Below are positions 1-8,753 of a DNA stretch of 64,000 nucleotides, piece after piece. Numbering within the stretch: the stretch's first letter is position 1; every line of letters begins with the position of its first letter. A program made the position numbers and the translations under genes. Under the pieces are notes generated by a model that was given only the letters and a program-made list of their open reading frames with translations, was not told the DNA's origin and made no database searches. This DNA comes from Salmonella enterica subsp. arizonae (lineage in GTDB: Bacteria; Pseudomonadota; Gammaproteobacteria; Enterobacterales; Enterobacteriaceae): assembly GCF_008692845.1 (NCBI RefSeq), contig NZ_VXJW01000010.1, forward strand, positions 1 through 64,000. The letters run 5' to 3'.

Positions 1-71
1 ACGCGGGTGCCGGTTTCAGCCTGTTTCAGTGCAAACGCAATCTGTTCTTCGGTATAACGGGTCTTTTTCAT
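1..71 (-). CDS. IS3-family transposase OrfA, N-terminal fragment at window edge
   Basis: The complement of the first 71 bases reads from an ATG as MKKTRYTEEQIAFALKQAET and continues to the window edge. This is the typical start of the small helix-turn-helix OrfA protein of IS3-family elements (IS407-like group), which binds the element ends. Only about 23 residues are visible, so the element itself and its intactness cannot be judged. IS-end-like repeats follow at 115-139 and 210-234. It lies at the downstream edge of the O-antigen region, where insertion sequences commonly accumulate. Confidence 0.8.
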   Translation of the reverse strand, partial: MKKTRYTEEQIAFALKQAETGTR

Positions 72-114
72 GGCAATGCGCCTCTCTGTGAGGTGAAAGA
101 AAGACCGGCTACTT

Positions 115-234
115 CAGTTTAGACTGGCACTGTTTACAGGGGGAAGGTCAGCGAGGCTTTTCCATGGTGAATATACCTCCCAGTAAAGTGGAAAAGAGAG
201 CAGATATTCCAGTTTAGATTGTCACTGTTTACAG
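115..234. repeat. Two direct copies of an IS terminal-repeat-like 25-mer
   Basis: The 25-base word at 115-139 recurs in the same orientation at 210-234 with two mismatches; both end in CACTGTTTACAG. The inner copy lies at the normal distance from the OrfA start for an IS3-family terminal repeat, with the element probably ending in ...TTTACA near 138. The outer copy is then either the true end of a longer element or the stump of a second, related insertion. Assignment to the IS is inference. Confidence 0.6.
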
Positions 235-331
235 AGAAGAGAGCAATTGGACCTGTATTTACTATAGCCTCACAGTTTTAATAAAAGTAAGGAATGAATC
301 ATACTAAAGTGTTTCATAAAACATCGCTTCG

Positions 332-1456
332 TTAGCGATTAATACTATGGTTTTTATCGAGTAAAAAACTATTAATCAATTTGCCTATTTTTATAAACGG
401 TAGTTCAATTAACCTATAAACAATATAAGCTAAAAACAGTGACAATATTAATATATATGCTACATGTGAAATGCCGTGCGGTTTACCAAAAATAGAAAAT
501 TCAGCATTATACTTGTAAAACATATCAATTATGATCGCATGCGTTAAGTATAATGAGTATGAAATATCACCTAAAAAATGAAGAATTTTACTTTTAGGGA
601 TTGTTGCAAAAGTTTCATAAAGAAGCCCTGATAAAAGTAATATTGCACACCATAACCCCCATAATAGTGGTCCATGTCCGTACACTTGTGTAGAAAAAAT
701 CTCGAGGATTGCTAGCGCAAAGATGAATAGTGAAAATGCTTTAATCCATGATATTAACCTTTCCGTCACATTTATATTCTTAATTATACTATGTATTTTA
801 TAAATACATATTCCATAGACAAAATCTATAAAAAGTGGAGATGCTAAAAATGTTAATGGTGCGTGCCAAAAACTCCCATCCTTAAATGAATTATTATTAT
901 AAGCATTGAATGTTACGCTACCAACTTGCCATTTTTGAATTCCGCAAACCAGTAAAATTATTATAACACTTGACATTAACCATCTATATCTGTGAGATAG
1001 AGTAAATGATGCAAGAAAAATAATATAAAAAGCAATTTCATAAGTTAACGTCCATGCTGGACTAAGAAGATTATAACCAAAAAAAGGAGATCCAGCAGAA
1101 TAATTAGCATTCAATGGAACAGCAGACCTTATTAAAACATTGATTTTTGATGCATCATCAACAAATAAAAAAAATACTAATAAAGATACTATTAATAGAG
1201 GGTAAATTCTAAATATACGACGTATGACATATTTCACTTGCATGCGATATTCTTTTTTTTCTGTAGAATAGCAGATAATATAGCCACTAATAACAAAAAA
1301 TAAATCAACACCAAAGGCACCATAACCAAACATTATGTCGCCCAAATCAGATTGGGCATAGACATTATTTAATGTTGTTCTCAAATGATAGAAAACGACC
1401 ATTAAAGCAGCAATTCCACGAAGGTAATGAATGCTCGAAATTTTGACTCTTGCCAC
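332..1456 (-). CDS. Acyltransferase 3 family membrane protein, probable O-antigen/saccharide O-acetyltransferase
   Basis: A 374-residue polytopic membrane protein. The N-terminal block (IHYLRGIAALMVVFYH, about residues 9-24), with the conserved R and H of acyltransferase-3 (OafA/WecH-type) proteins, is followed by a FGVDLFFVISGYII motif and about ten hydrophobic segments. Family members transfer acetyl groups to sugars at the inner membrane. It lacks the C-terminal SGNH domain of OafA-length proteins. The start is GTG at 1456, preceded by a GAGGGA ribosome site; no earlier ATG is in frame. The gene is very AT-rich, stands alone, and is separated from the O-antigen genes by a gnd/H-repeat scar, so it looks like a separate acquisition. 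The sugar acceptor is unknown; O-antigen is the most likely. Confidence 0.85.
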   Translation of the reverse strand: MARVKISSIHYLRGIAALMVVFYHLRTTLNNVYAQSDLGDIMFGYGAFGVDLFFVISGYIICYSTEKKEYRMQVKYVIRRIFRIYPLLIVSLLVFFLFVDDASKINVLIRSAVPLNANYSAGSPFFGYNLLSPAWTLTYEIAFYIIFLASFTLSHRYRWLMSSVIIILLVCGIQKWQVGSVTFNAYNNNSFKDGSFWHAPLTFLASPLFIDFVYGICIYKIHSIIKNINVTERLISWIKAFSLFIFALAILEIFSTQVYGHGPLLWGLWCAILLLSGLLYETFATIPKSKILHFLGDISYSLYLTHAIIIDMFYKYNAEFSIFGKPHGISHVAYILILSLFLAYIVYRLIELPFIKIGKLINSFLLDKNHSINR

Positions 1457-1753
1457 TATTCCCTCTTTTTATTTACATACAGTTTTATATTAAAAAACTT
1501 TACAGCACGCCTTTTTAAATTTATATTTTGTCCCTTAGTGGTATATGCCCTATTTAATACATATAAAAGCAGCCCCCTTCAATGTTAACCTTAGTTCGTA
1601 TTCAGCAAATATTTTTCCTGGAAGGCTTTTCATTTAATATAATTTCGCTGAACGGTAAGTACTTTATAAAACATTAAAACATGTGTTCTATTAGACACCA
1701 AATGCATGTTTCTCTTACCTAAAATTAAATTACCTTATTTATTTTCATTTTTT

Positions 1754-1885
1754 TCAAAAAATGATATGGGAAACTCTTTTTATCAATACATTTATAAATA
1801 TGCATGCCAAATAGACATGCTTAGCCTGAATCAGCTTAACCAGCAGTGCTACGGCATGATAACTGTCATAATAATTCACCACCAG
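1754..1885 (-). pseudogene. gnd: gnd remnant, 3' fragment (6-phosphogluconate dehydrogenase C-terminus)
   Basis: Read on the minus strand, this stretch gives NYYDSYHAVALLVKLIQAK. It aligns with the Gnd C-terminal sequence around AYYDSYRSAVLPANLIQAQ, and after a frameshift further matches correspond to the GAHTYKR region and the end of the protein. It is the far side of the gnd remnant at 3170-3608. The H-repeat element at about 1890-3165 sits exactly between the two pieces, in the codons following PVPTLSAVV. The fragment is AT-drifted, frameshifted and non-functional. The functional gnd copy is expected outside the window to the left. Confidence 0.85.
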
Positions 1886-1892
1886 GGAAAGA

Positions 1893-3023
1893 TTACGAAA
1901 CCCGCCCCCCTGCAAGGACAGTAGCCAGATTTTTGTCATCCATCGCAGCTTTTCTCATCTTACCCCTCAGCCCTGCTTTGAATGCGTTCCCCTACCGAAG
2001 AATTTTCACCGCAATATGTCTTATCCCTGAAAATAATTCCGCCATATTCCCTCTTCTTATTCGGCAATCATCTTCGTTCATGGCTACATCTAAAGACTTT
2101 TGCAAACGATTTTCTATCCGCCAATGCTCCCTTACTTATGAGGCAAACTTCTTTGCTGTAAATCTGTTGGGATTATATAATAGCGTATTTGCATTGTATG
2201 CTCTTTCATCTGAGCCGCTGTTTCCTCTCGAAAAGACACGGCAACACATTATTTCTTTAACCATATCCACTCAAAGGTAAAGTCAATAAGTTCATCTGGT
2301 ACATTACTGACAACATATAAGTGTTTTTCCTTTCGTCCTTTACCTTATTCTGCCGTTGAACAACTATCATATTTAGCGTCATTGAGTTCTTTTAGCGGAA
2401 ATTTAACTCCAAACGCACACTATAACCTATTCTTATTGCCTTTAACAGCGAATAAATAACATCCCTCTTGAAAAAACAAGCTTTTCATCAATATCTTTTT
2501 GATAACCCATTGCATCAGAGGTGATAACTTTACCATTAATATCTAATAAGTTAATTAACTCAGGCATAGCGATATTTCATTGTTTTATTTACCAGTCCTC
2601 AATTGTCCTAAAACAATACTATTCTTCGCAGAAAAGGCGCTGATTATATGAATAGATCTTCGTCTACAGTGTTTATCATAAAACCTCAAAGTTTTTCGTC
2701 AATTTCAATCACACAACTATATTTTGAACCATAGCAAGCACACACCCCGTTACTAAAAAATCATGGAAACTATCAGGGCTTATGCAGGAAATTGCACGAG
2801 CGATCGTATCATGAACAGGAATACCATGTTCGAAGTCGCCATGTTGTTTTAAAAAATCAATATGAGTTTCACCAAGAACCTGAATATCCTCCCAACCTTC
2901 GGCACCAGAAATAACGGAACAAATAGCCAGTGGAAGAATATCTGATAATTTATGTTCAATTTTCCATGCTTGTTTATAGTCAGAAATAATTGATATATGA
3001 ACCATTAATTTTTCTATATACAT
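1893..3023 (-). pseudogene. H-repeat-associated (ISAs1-type) transposase, decayed
   Basis: The open part at 2709-3023 encodes the transposase N-terminus ([19 protein letters not shown], then [17 protein letters not shown]), matching the E. coli H-repeat proteins of about 378 residues. Further down the minus strand the rest is recognisable in changing frames: [20 protein letters not shown] (DDE catalytic region), [31 protein letters not shown], and AAMDDKNLATVLAGG at the end. Several stops and frameshifts make it non-functional. H-repeat genes are common passengers of O-antigen clusters and have been proposed to help their movement. This copy is inserted in a gnd remnant. Confidence 0.92.
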
Positions 3024-3028
3024 CTTTC

Positions 3029-3050
3029 ATCTCCTTATTTTTTAGGAGAT
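3029..3050 (-). promoter_or_regulatory. Hairpin sequestering the H-repeat transposase ribosome site
   Basis: ATCTCCT (minus-strand sense) and AGGAGAT form a perfect 7-bp inverted repeat around an A-rich loop. The 3' arm contains the AGGAG ribosome site lying 6-8 bases before the transposase ATG at 3023. Such a structure would mask translation initiation, a common safeguard in transposase genes. The downstream gene is now broken, so any role is historical. Confidence 0.5.
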
Positions 3051-3169
3051 AATTGATCATAACTGATAGCAAAATGATAGTTTTTAAGTCAACAAACTGT
3101 GTATTTTCAAACAAAACGTGCCATTTTATCTGTATAAGAAACGATCACTACGTGATTTTTTCCTAAGAT

Positions 3170-3608
3170 CACTACTGCAGAGAGAGTTGGAACCGGAATA
3201 TGATTCTATCAGAATAAGCAACAATATCCCGTACCGCCTACTGAATTCGTCAACAATCTTCGTTAGTATAGGCGCAACAGCGCGAAGGCACCTTTCTGAC
3301 TACCAGATATAATGTACACCCCTTTCAAAGCTCCCTTCTCACTAATATATATGAGGTTAAAACCTTCTGCAGAAAGCTAACTGTTACGCCGGATAGTGTC
3401 TTAGAAAAAGATATTGCCAGCGTCAATATTAATTTTGCCTTTTTTCAGTTACGGTTTCAGCGAATCGGTGACTGTATCAGTACCTGCGCCCACTTCACCG
3501 CTAACAGGATACGGTAAGGCGCTTCAAGAAATTCAACGAGCTCTTTCATCATGTAATAAAGTACCAGTTTTCTACTATCTGTAAATTGCATACTTCTGTT
3601 AGAAGTAT
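3170..3608 (-). pseudogene. gnd: gnd remnant, 5' and internal fragment
   Basis: Minus-strand translation gives KLVLYYMMKELVEFLEAP, YRILLAVK, then (one frameshift) GAGTDTVTDSLKP, stop, LKKGKINIDAGNIFF, stop, DTIRRNS, stop, LSAEGFN, EKGALKG and VAPILTKIV. These follow 6-phosphogluconate dehydrogenase from about residue 45 to 165. The sequence then jumps to AVRDIVAYS and HIPVPTLSAVV near residue 400, so about 230 codons are deleted. The first 40 codons are also missing. Stops and frameshifts are numerous. It directly follows the epimerase gene, where gnd normally begins in these clusters, so it marks an older right-hand junction of the O-antigen cluster. Confidence 0.9.
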
Positions 3609-3681
3609 TCTTAAGAGGAAAAGCTCATATTTATGTAAATAAAATTTCAACCAGCAATAATGACAACTATTAGTTATAAAA

Positions 3682-4701
3682 TTAGTTAGTTTCATAACTA
3701 TCAAGGTGTTTAATTTGCCAATTCCACGCGTCTTTAATCATATCATCAATTTTTCGCTTAGCCACCCAACCAAGTTCAACACGAGCTTTAGTAGGATCAG
3801 ACCAACACTCTGCAATATCACCGGCTCGCCGTTCTGTGAACACATACGGAACGGAAATAGATGTCATTCGCTCAAACGTTTTTAAGAGTTCAAGAACTGA
3901 ATAACCTCTTCCAGTTCCCAAGTTATATATCTTAAGATTAGGCCCATCATTAATGTATTTTAAAGCGGCTACATGTCCTTCAGCTAAATCCATTACATGG
4001 ATAAAATCACGAACTCCAGTTCCATCATCAGTAGGATAATCACTACCAAAAATTGATACGTGAGTATATTTTCCGATTGCAACCTGACAAATATAAGGCA
4101 TAAGATTACAGGGTGTCCCATTTGGGTCCTCACCGATAATACCAGATGGATGTGCACCAACGGGATTAAAATATCTAAGAATCGTTATCCTAAAATCAGG
4201 ATACGCGATAGCAATATCATTTAATATTTTTTCAAGGAACAACTTTGAAGTACCATAAGGATTTGTTGTTCCTCCAGTTTTACAATTTTCAGTTAACGGG
4301 ATTTTTTGGGGTTCACCATATACTGTTGCAGAGGAGCTAAATATTAAATTTTTTACCTGTGCAATTTTCATTTCTTCTAAAAGACAAAGAGTACCTGATA
4401 TATTATTCTCATAATAATCCAATGGAAGCAAAACCGAATCAGCGACAGATTTCAAACCTGCGAAATGCATTACATTATCGATTGAATTTTCTGAGAATAT
4501 TTTTTTTAACAAATTTTTATCTGAAATATTTCCTTCATAAAAAGTAGGCTCCAAACCAGTAATTTTCTTTATACCATTAAGGGAATTACGTGAGGAGTTT
4601 GACAAGTTATCAATGATTACTACTTTGTTCCCTTTTTCAAGCAATGTTAGAGCAGTATGTGATCCAATATAACCAGTACCACCTGTAATAAGTATGGACA
4701 T
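3682..4701 (-). CDS. gne: GalE-type UDP-hexose 4-epimerase, probably UDP-GlcNAc/UDP-GalNAc epimerase (Gne)
   Basis: A 339-residue extended SDR-family epimerase. The NAD-binding GGTGYIGSH motif is at residues 7-15 and the catalytic S/Y/K set includes SSSATVYG (131-138 region) and Y149xxxK153, numbered exactly as in E. coli GalE. In E. coli GalE residue 299 is Tyr; here the block around GDIAECWSDPTKA puts Cys at 299. A small residue here opens the sugar pocket and allows N-acetylated substrates (known from the Y299C GalE mutant and human GALE). I infer UDP-GalNAc supply for the O unit, with UDP-Glc/UDP-Gal activity possibly retained. It is the last gene of the O-antigen block and is AT-rich like its neighbours. 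The alternative name is galE. Confidence 0.88.
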   Translation of the reverse strand: MSILITGGTGYIGSHTALTLLEKGNKVVIIDNLSNSSRNSLNGIKKITGLEPTFYEGNISDKNLLKKIFSENSIDNVMHFAGLKSVADSVLLPLDYYENNISGTLCLLEEMKIAQVKNLIFSSSATVYGEPQKIPLTENCKTGGTTNPYGTSKLFLEKILNDIAIAYPDFRITILRYFNPVGAHPSGIIGEDPNGTPCNLMPYICQVAIGKYTHVSIFGSDYPTDDGTGVRDFIHVMDLAEGHVAALKYINDGPNLKIYNLGTGRGYSVLELLKTFERMTSISVPYVFTERRAGDIAECWSDPTKARVELGWVAKRKIDDMIKDAWNWQIKHLDSYETN

Positions 4702-4730
4702 AATAACTTAGTTCCTATTATATATTTTTC

Positions 4731-5858
4731 TTAATCATAACCATATAAAATCTGGATTAATTTATTAGCTGCTGCATTATCATCAAATTTCTCCTCAGCC
4801 ATGACTCTGCTTTCCTTCCCCATTGTAATTACTTTCTCTGGGTTCAGTATGAAAAAGCTCATTGCCTCAACTAGGGCTTTAACATCCCATGGTGGGATCA
4901 GAAACCCATTAACACTATTCTGTACGGTCTCACGGCACCCAGGAACATCTGTTGTAATGACAGGGCGCCCGACTGCCATAGCTTCTTGAGTACTACGAGG
5001 AACACCCTCGCGATATGATGGCAAAACAAAAACACTTATATTATTTAAATATTCATTTATATCAACCAATTGTCCCGAAAAATGTATAAAACTTTCCTTT
5101 TTCCAAGCATTAACCTGTTCAAGAGAAATCCCACCAAGATTATCATCAACCGACCCTGCGATGCTAAATTCAGTATTTGGATACTTCGCTTTGAGAATCC
5201 TCGCAGCTTCAACAAACTCTCTAACTCCTTTTTCTACCAGAAGGCGAGAAACCATACCAAAATGCATTGGCTTAACTTTTGGCAGTGAATAGTGAAATTT
5301 TTTTAGATCTACACCAATACCACCTATAATATCGTATTTTTTAATAGGTATATTATTTTTAATAATAAGATCTTTATAATCATCGCTATTTAAAAAAAGA
5401 ACTTTGCTAGAAAGCGGTAAACAAATTCTATATAAAAAAGTCTGTATTTTTTTTAATATAATTTTCTTTATGCCTTCATTGTTTAGATGTTCGGTATAAC
5501 AAAAACCTAAGCCTTCCAAAAGAGGATAAATTTTCTTAACCCTAGCTAATCTTGCAGCTAATGTTCCGAATATAACAGGTTTTGGGAAAAAGCATAAGAC
5601 TATGTCAGGTTTAATTTTTTTAATTTTCTTAGATAATCTATAGGTATTAATAATATCAGAAAATGGATTGAGCCCTGTTCTTGAAAAATTATAAGAATCA
5701 GCATAAGCGCCATAGCTATATATTTTCTTGAAATTAGCCGGATCTTTATCTATTGTTAGTGTATAAACCTGAGCATTATTTTCTTTTAATTTACGAATTA
5801 ATTTTTCTCTAAATAAGATGACCGTACTCGAAAGATTACCTATTAATACTACTCTCAT
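4731..5858 (-). CDS. GT4-family glycosyltransferase (O-antigen)
   Basis: A 375-residue GT-B fold enzyme with an N-terminal glycosyltransferase-4-like half and a C-terminal Glycos_transf_1 half. The EX7E nucleotide-binding motif is seen in SYREGVPRSTQEAMAVG, followed by GRPVITTDVPGCRE and NGFLIPP. The GVPRSTQEAMA version resembles GalNAc- and Gal-transferring enzymes such as PglA, which fits a GalNAc-supplying epimerase next door, but the donor is not proven. It is cytoplasmic or membrane-associated, adding a sugar to the undecaprenyl-linked O unit. The epimerase follows after 29 bp; 278 AT-rich bases without a gene separate it from the preceding GT2 gene. Confidence 0.88.
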   Translation of the reverse strand: MRVVLIGNLSSTVILFREKLIRKLKENNAQVYTLTIDKDPANFKKIYSYGAYADSYNFSRTGLNPFSDIINTYRLSKKIKKIKPDIVLCFFPKPVIFGTLAARLARVKKIYPLLEGLGFCYTEHLNNEGIKKIILKKIQTFLYRICLPLSSKVLFLNSDDYKDLIIKNNIPIKKYDIIGGIGVDLKKFHYSLPKVKPMHFGMVSRLLVEKGVREFVEAARILKAKYPNTEFSIAGSVDDNLGGISLEQVNAWKKESFIHFSGQLVDINEYLNNISVFVLPSYREGVPRSTQEAMAVGRPVITTDVPGCRETVQNSVNGFLIPPWDVKALVEAMSFFILNPEKVITMGKESRVMAEEKFDDNAAANKLIQILYGYD

Positions 5859-6136
5859 TGGTAATAATATCCCATATTTATGCTTATACTATTCATCAAT
5901 GCTGTCTTTCAAGAAAACACCATGAATGTCAGTAAGTAATCGCTTATAGTTTTCAAAAATTATATTAGAACAACTTAATTGTAAATAAGACTATAAATTA
6001 AACTTATGAAATCATTATAACTCTTTTAGTTACAGTAGTAGCATTATGTGATGAATTACAGATTTTCAAAAATATTTATAAACTATATTAAATATCTTTA
6101 AAAAGTATCTTTTAAAGTAATTTACTTAATAATTGT

Positions 6137-6901
6137 CTATTCTTTTTTAGAACGGATGTAGACTTTCATTATATGAAAAAAGATGGCTACTAATCCTAGA
6201 AATGAAGGATTTAAAAGAAACTCACGTAAAGAATAGCCAGCTGCTTCAGCATATCCCAGTCTTCTACGTTGTGTCGAAGCATCATGAATACGGTATTCTA
6301 AAAGACACTCCTCCATATTATCCCATTTCACACCGTATCGTCTTAAACGTAACCATAAATCATAATCTTCCGAATTAAAACCTGAATTATATCCCCTGAC
6401 AGCAAGGAGAATATTTTTTTTTATTAGTATTGTATTATGTGAAAAAGTATTTCTATATAAAAGTTCTTTATTTATCCTATTAATATTTTTAGGGTAACGT
6501 CTAATTCCAATATCTTCTCCTTTACTATTTATAAGTTTTATATCTGTACCGACCATATCTAGATTATGCTTAATTATATAATTTATTTGTTTAACTAAAC
6601 GATCACGTAAACTAATATCGTCAGCATCCATACGTGCAATATATTGACCTTTAGCATATGAAATCCCTAAGTTTAGGGAAAAAGATAATTGACTAATTGG
6701 AGTTTCAATAACTTTTAATCGCTTATCCTTTACTCTATTTAATAAAAATGAAGAAATGTCGCTAGATTTTTCGCCGTTTGCGATAAAAATCAACTCTATA
6801 TTTTGATACGTTTGCTCCAATATAGAGTTAACCGCAAGGTACAAGAATTCATCTATCTTATTAGATGCCATAACAATACTTATTAGAATATTTGTATTCA
6901 C
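6137..6901 (-). CDS. GT2-family glycosyltransferase (O-antigen)
   Basis: A 254-residue GT-A enzyme. The N-terminus (ISIVMASNKIDEFLYLAVNS) matches the GT2 nucleotide-binding fold. The metal-binding DXD-type motif is ARMDADDISLRDRL near residue 90, and the W in DYDLWLRLRRYG follows. It is typical of O-antigen hexosyl or N-acetylhexosaminyl transferases, and the specificity cannot be read. The start overlaps the end of the preceding GT32-type gene by 4 bp, so the two are translationally coupled. AT content is high. Confidence 0.88.
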   Translation of the reverse strand: MNTNILISIVMASNKIDEFLYLAVNSILEQTYQNIELIFIANGEKSSDISSFLLNRVKDKRLKVIETPISQLSFSLNLGISYAKGQYIARMDADDISLRDRLVKQINYIIKHNLDMVGTDIKLINSKGEDIGIRRYPKNINRINKELLYRNTFSHNTILIKKNILLAVRGYNSGFNSEDYDLWLRLRRYGVKWDNMEECLLEYRIHDASTQRRRLGYAEAAGYSLREFLLNPSFLGLVAIFFHIMKVYIRSKKE

Positions 6902-7554
6902 TTAATCAATGCCTTAATTCTATTTATTACTCTTTCACTTAAAGTATAGTGCCAACTTTGTTGCCAGTGATGAATAGCATAAGTATTAGCGGTAATATCA
7001 CTGAAAAATAACTGTTTTATTTCATTACGCATATTATCAAAAGGATTATATGGATAAAAAAAATCAATATCATAAATCTTTTCATCTATATCTAAACTAT
7101 CATTTTTCTTAAGAGTATCTGTTATGATTTTAGGTATCGACTCAAAATTTTTACCAGTCCTTGATTTTAACTCATCGAGAATCAATGTTACTATTCGACC
7201 TTCTTTTTCACTCCCCATAACAGCGGCATTGATATATTGTTCTGATTCTCTACCAATGAAAAATTTGTTAGCTAAAAGTGGAGATAGCTCTTTAATTAAC
7301 TCTATATCAGTATCAAGGTATACGCCTCCCACAGTTTTTAACGCATAAAATCGTACATAATCTGCAGCAAAGGCGTAACGTTTATCGTTTATTGCCTGAC
7401 TAACATATGGAACAGAAATTGGCGAATTATTTTCATTCCACTCAATTACTTCCCAATCTGGCAATATTTTTTGCCATGTGCTCATACATTTTTTTACGAG
7501 AGCAGGTTTAGGTTTTTGCCCAAACCAACAATAATGGATAATTTTAGGGATCAT
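6898..7554 (-). CDS. GT32-type (DXD sugar-binding) glycosyltransferase (O-antigen)
   Basis: 218 residues beginning MIPKIIHYCWFGQKPKP, the classical start of Gly_transf_sug (OCH1/capsular mannosyl- or galactosyl-type, GT32) enzymes. The DXD motif lies in TVGGVYLDTDIEL at about residues 94-106, preceded by AADYVRFYAL. The conserved C-terminal AIHHWQQSW is also present. It probably transfers one hexose of the O unit from a UDP-sugar in the cytoplasm. It overlaps both neighbours by 4 bp (wzx upstream, GT2 downstream), so it is tightly coupled in the operon. Confidence 0.88.
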   Translation of the reverse strand: MIPKIIHYCWFGQKPKPALVKKCMSTWQKILPDWEVIEWNENNSPISVPYVSQAINDKRYAFAADYVRFYALKTVGGVYLDTDIELIKELSPLLANKFFIGRESEQYINAAVMGSEKEGRIVTLILDELKSRTGKNFESIPKIITDTLKKNDSLDIDEKIYDIDFFYPYNPFDNMRNEIKQLFFSDITANTYAIHHWQQSWHYTLSERVINRIKALIK

Positions 7555-8753
7555 CTTGAAAGCAGCCTATTACAATATATCGAATATAAATACAATGAAA
7601 ATAACTGAGCAACTATAATACCGAGCATTATAATATAGATATTTGCATCAATATACCCAAAGATAAAAAACAGCATGTATGAAATAAAATTCATGCCATC
7701 CGTGAATGTAATATTTGAAAACGCTCGGGACATATAAACAAAACGAGCGAACGGTTGTTCAACAGATTGTATTAAATATAATGTTCCAGAACTTATAAAA
7801 CTTAACAAAGCCCAGTTCATATCTATTTTTATTTTAGCAATAAAGATTATTGAAAAGACAATGGCAAAAGTCATGCATAAAAACAAACAGTAGTCAGCTG
7901 CAGACAATAAGGATACTTTCTTTATATTCTCTATTCGAACTTTTTTTAGGCCTACTTTTTTTATCTCGCCAATCCAACAATTAATCTTATATTGTGAAAA
8001 TAACTGAAAAATAGCCGTGGAAATTTTATTTGCATATGAATATATTGTTAACCCACCACTTGGAACTAATGTATTTAACATATAAGACGTTAATAGATCT
8101 TTAATAATAAATCCACTATTAGCAATCCTAGTCTTCCAGGTTGGCATAATACAAACATATATTGGTTTTACTGAAAAGCTAAAATTTAAATATTTTCTCA
8201 GAAAGATAACCTCAGCCAATAAAATCCAAAACCAACTAAAAGCCAATAGTAAGAAAAATTCACTAGCTGAGAAATGAACAACCTTACAGTGAAACATTAC
8301 CATCAATAAGATACTAAAACTGTATCCGCATGCATCAAAAATATAAAAGGCCTTCAATCTACCAATATAAACAAATACGTTCTTATAAAATTGGTGAAGC
8401 TGGTATATTAGCGAATACAGACAACCAGATAAAAATATATTATGAAAGCTATCTATTGCTATAAAAAAGAAAGGTATCAAATTTATTATAAAGCAGTAGA
8501 TAAAACCATTAGAAATTATATAAGTCGTAAATTTTTCAGATTTACTTGATGTTAGGCGAGGCAATAACCCATACCATGAAACCTGTAAAATGGTTCCTAT
8601 TGTTGATAAAATTGTAATTGTAAGTAATATAAAGTCTGATTTTTCATCTATTCCATATAAAAAACCTATTGAAAAGAAAAATATTGTTGATGCGCCAAGT
8701 GTAATACTTGGTAAGAAAATTTTTTTTATTTTTGAAATAATTTTAATAAACAT
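7551..8753 (-). CDS. wzx: O-antigen flippase Wzx (polysaccharide biosynthesis membrane protein)
   Basis: A 400-residue, strongly hydrophobic protein with about 10-12 predicted membrane segments and few charged loops. In size and position it fits Wzx, which moves the undecaprenyl-pyrophosphate O unit across the inner membrane. Primary sequence motifs in Wzx are weak. The call rests on topology, the absence of another flippase among the O-antigen genes, and operon position. It overlaps the preceding glycosyltransferase by 28 bp and the next gene by 4 bp. Confidence 0.82.
   Translation of the reverse strand: MFIKIISKIKKIFLPSITLGASTIFFFSIGFLYGIDEKSDFILLTITILSTIGTILQVSWYGLLPRLTSSKSEKFTTYIISNGFIYCFIINLIPFFFIAIDSFHNIFLSGCLYSLIYQLHQFYKNVFVYIGRLKAFYIFDACGYSFSILLMVMFHCKVVHFSASEFFLLLAFSWFWILLAEVIFLRKYLNFSFSVKPIYVCIMPTWKTRIANSGFIIKDLLTSYMLNTLVPSGGLTIYSYANKISTAIFQLFSQYKINCWIGEIKKVGLKKVRIENIKKVSLLSAADYCLFLCMTFAIVFSIIFIAKIKIDMNWALLSFISSGTLYLIQSVEQPFARFVYMSRAFSNITFTDGMNFISYMLFFIFGYIDANIYIIMLGIIVAQLFSLYLYSIYCNRLLSR

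Noticed and set aside
1846-2280. 144-residue plus-strand open frame
   Set aside because: It is antisense to the decayed H-repeat transposase, whose protein motifs are clear on the minus strand.
3118-3312. 64-residue plus-strand open frame
   Set aside because: It lies opposite the gnd remnant and shows no ribosome site or recognisable motif; the gnd reading explains the sequence better.
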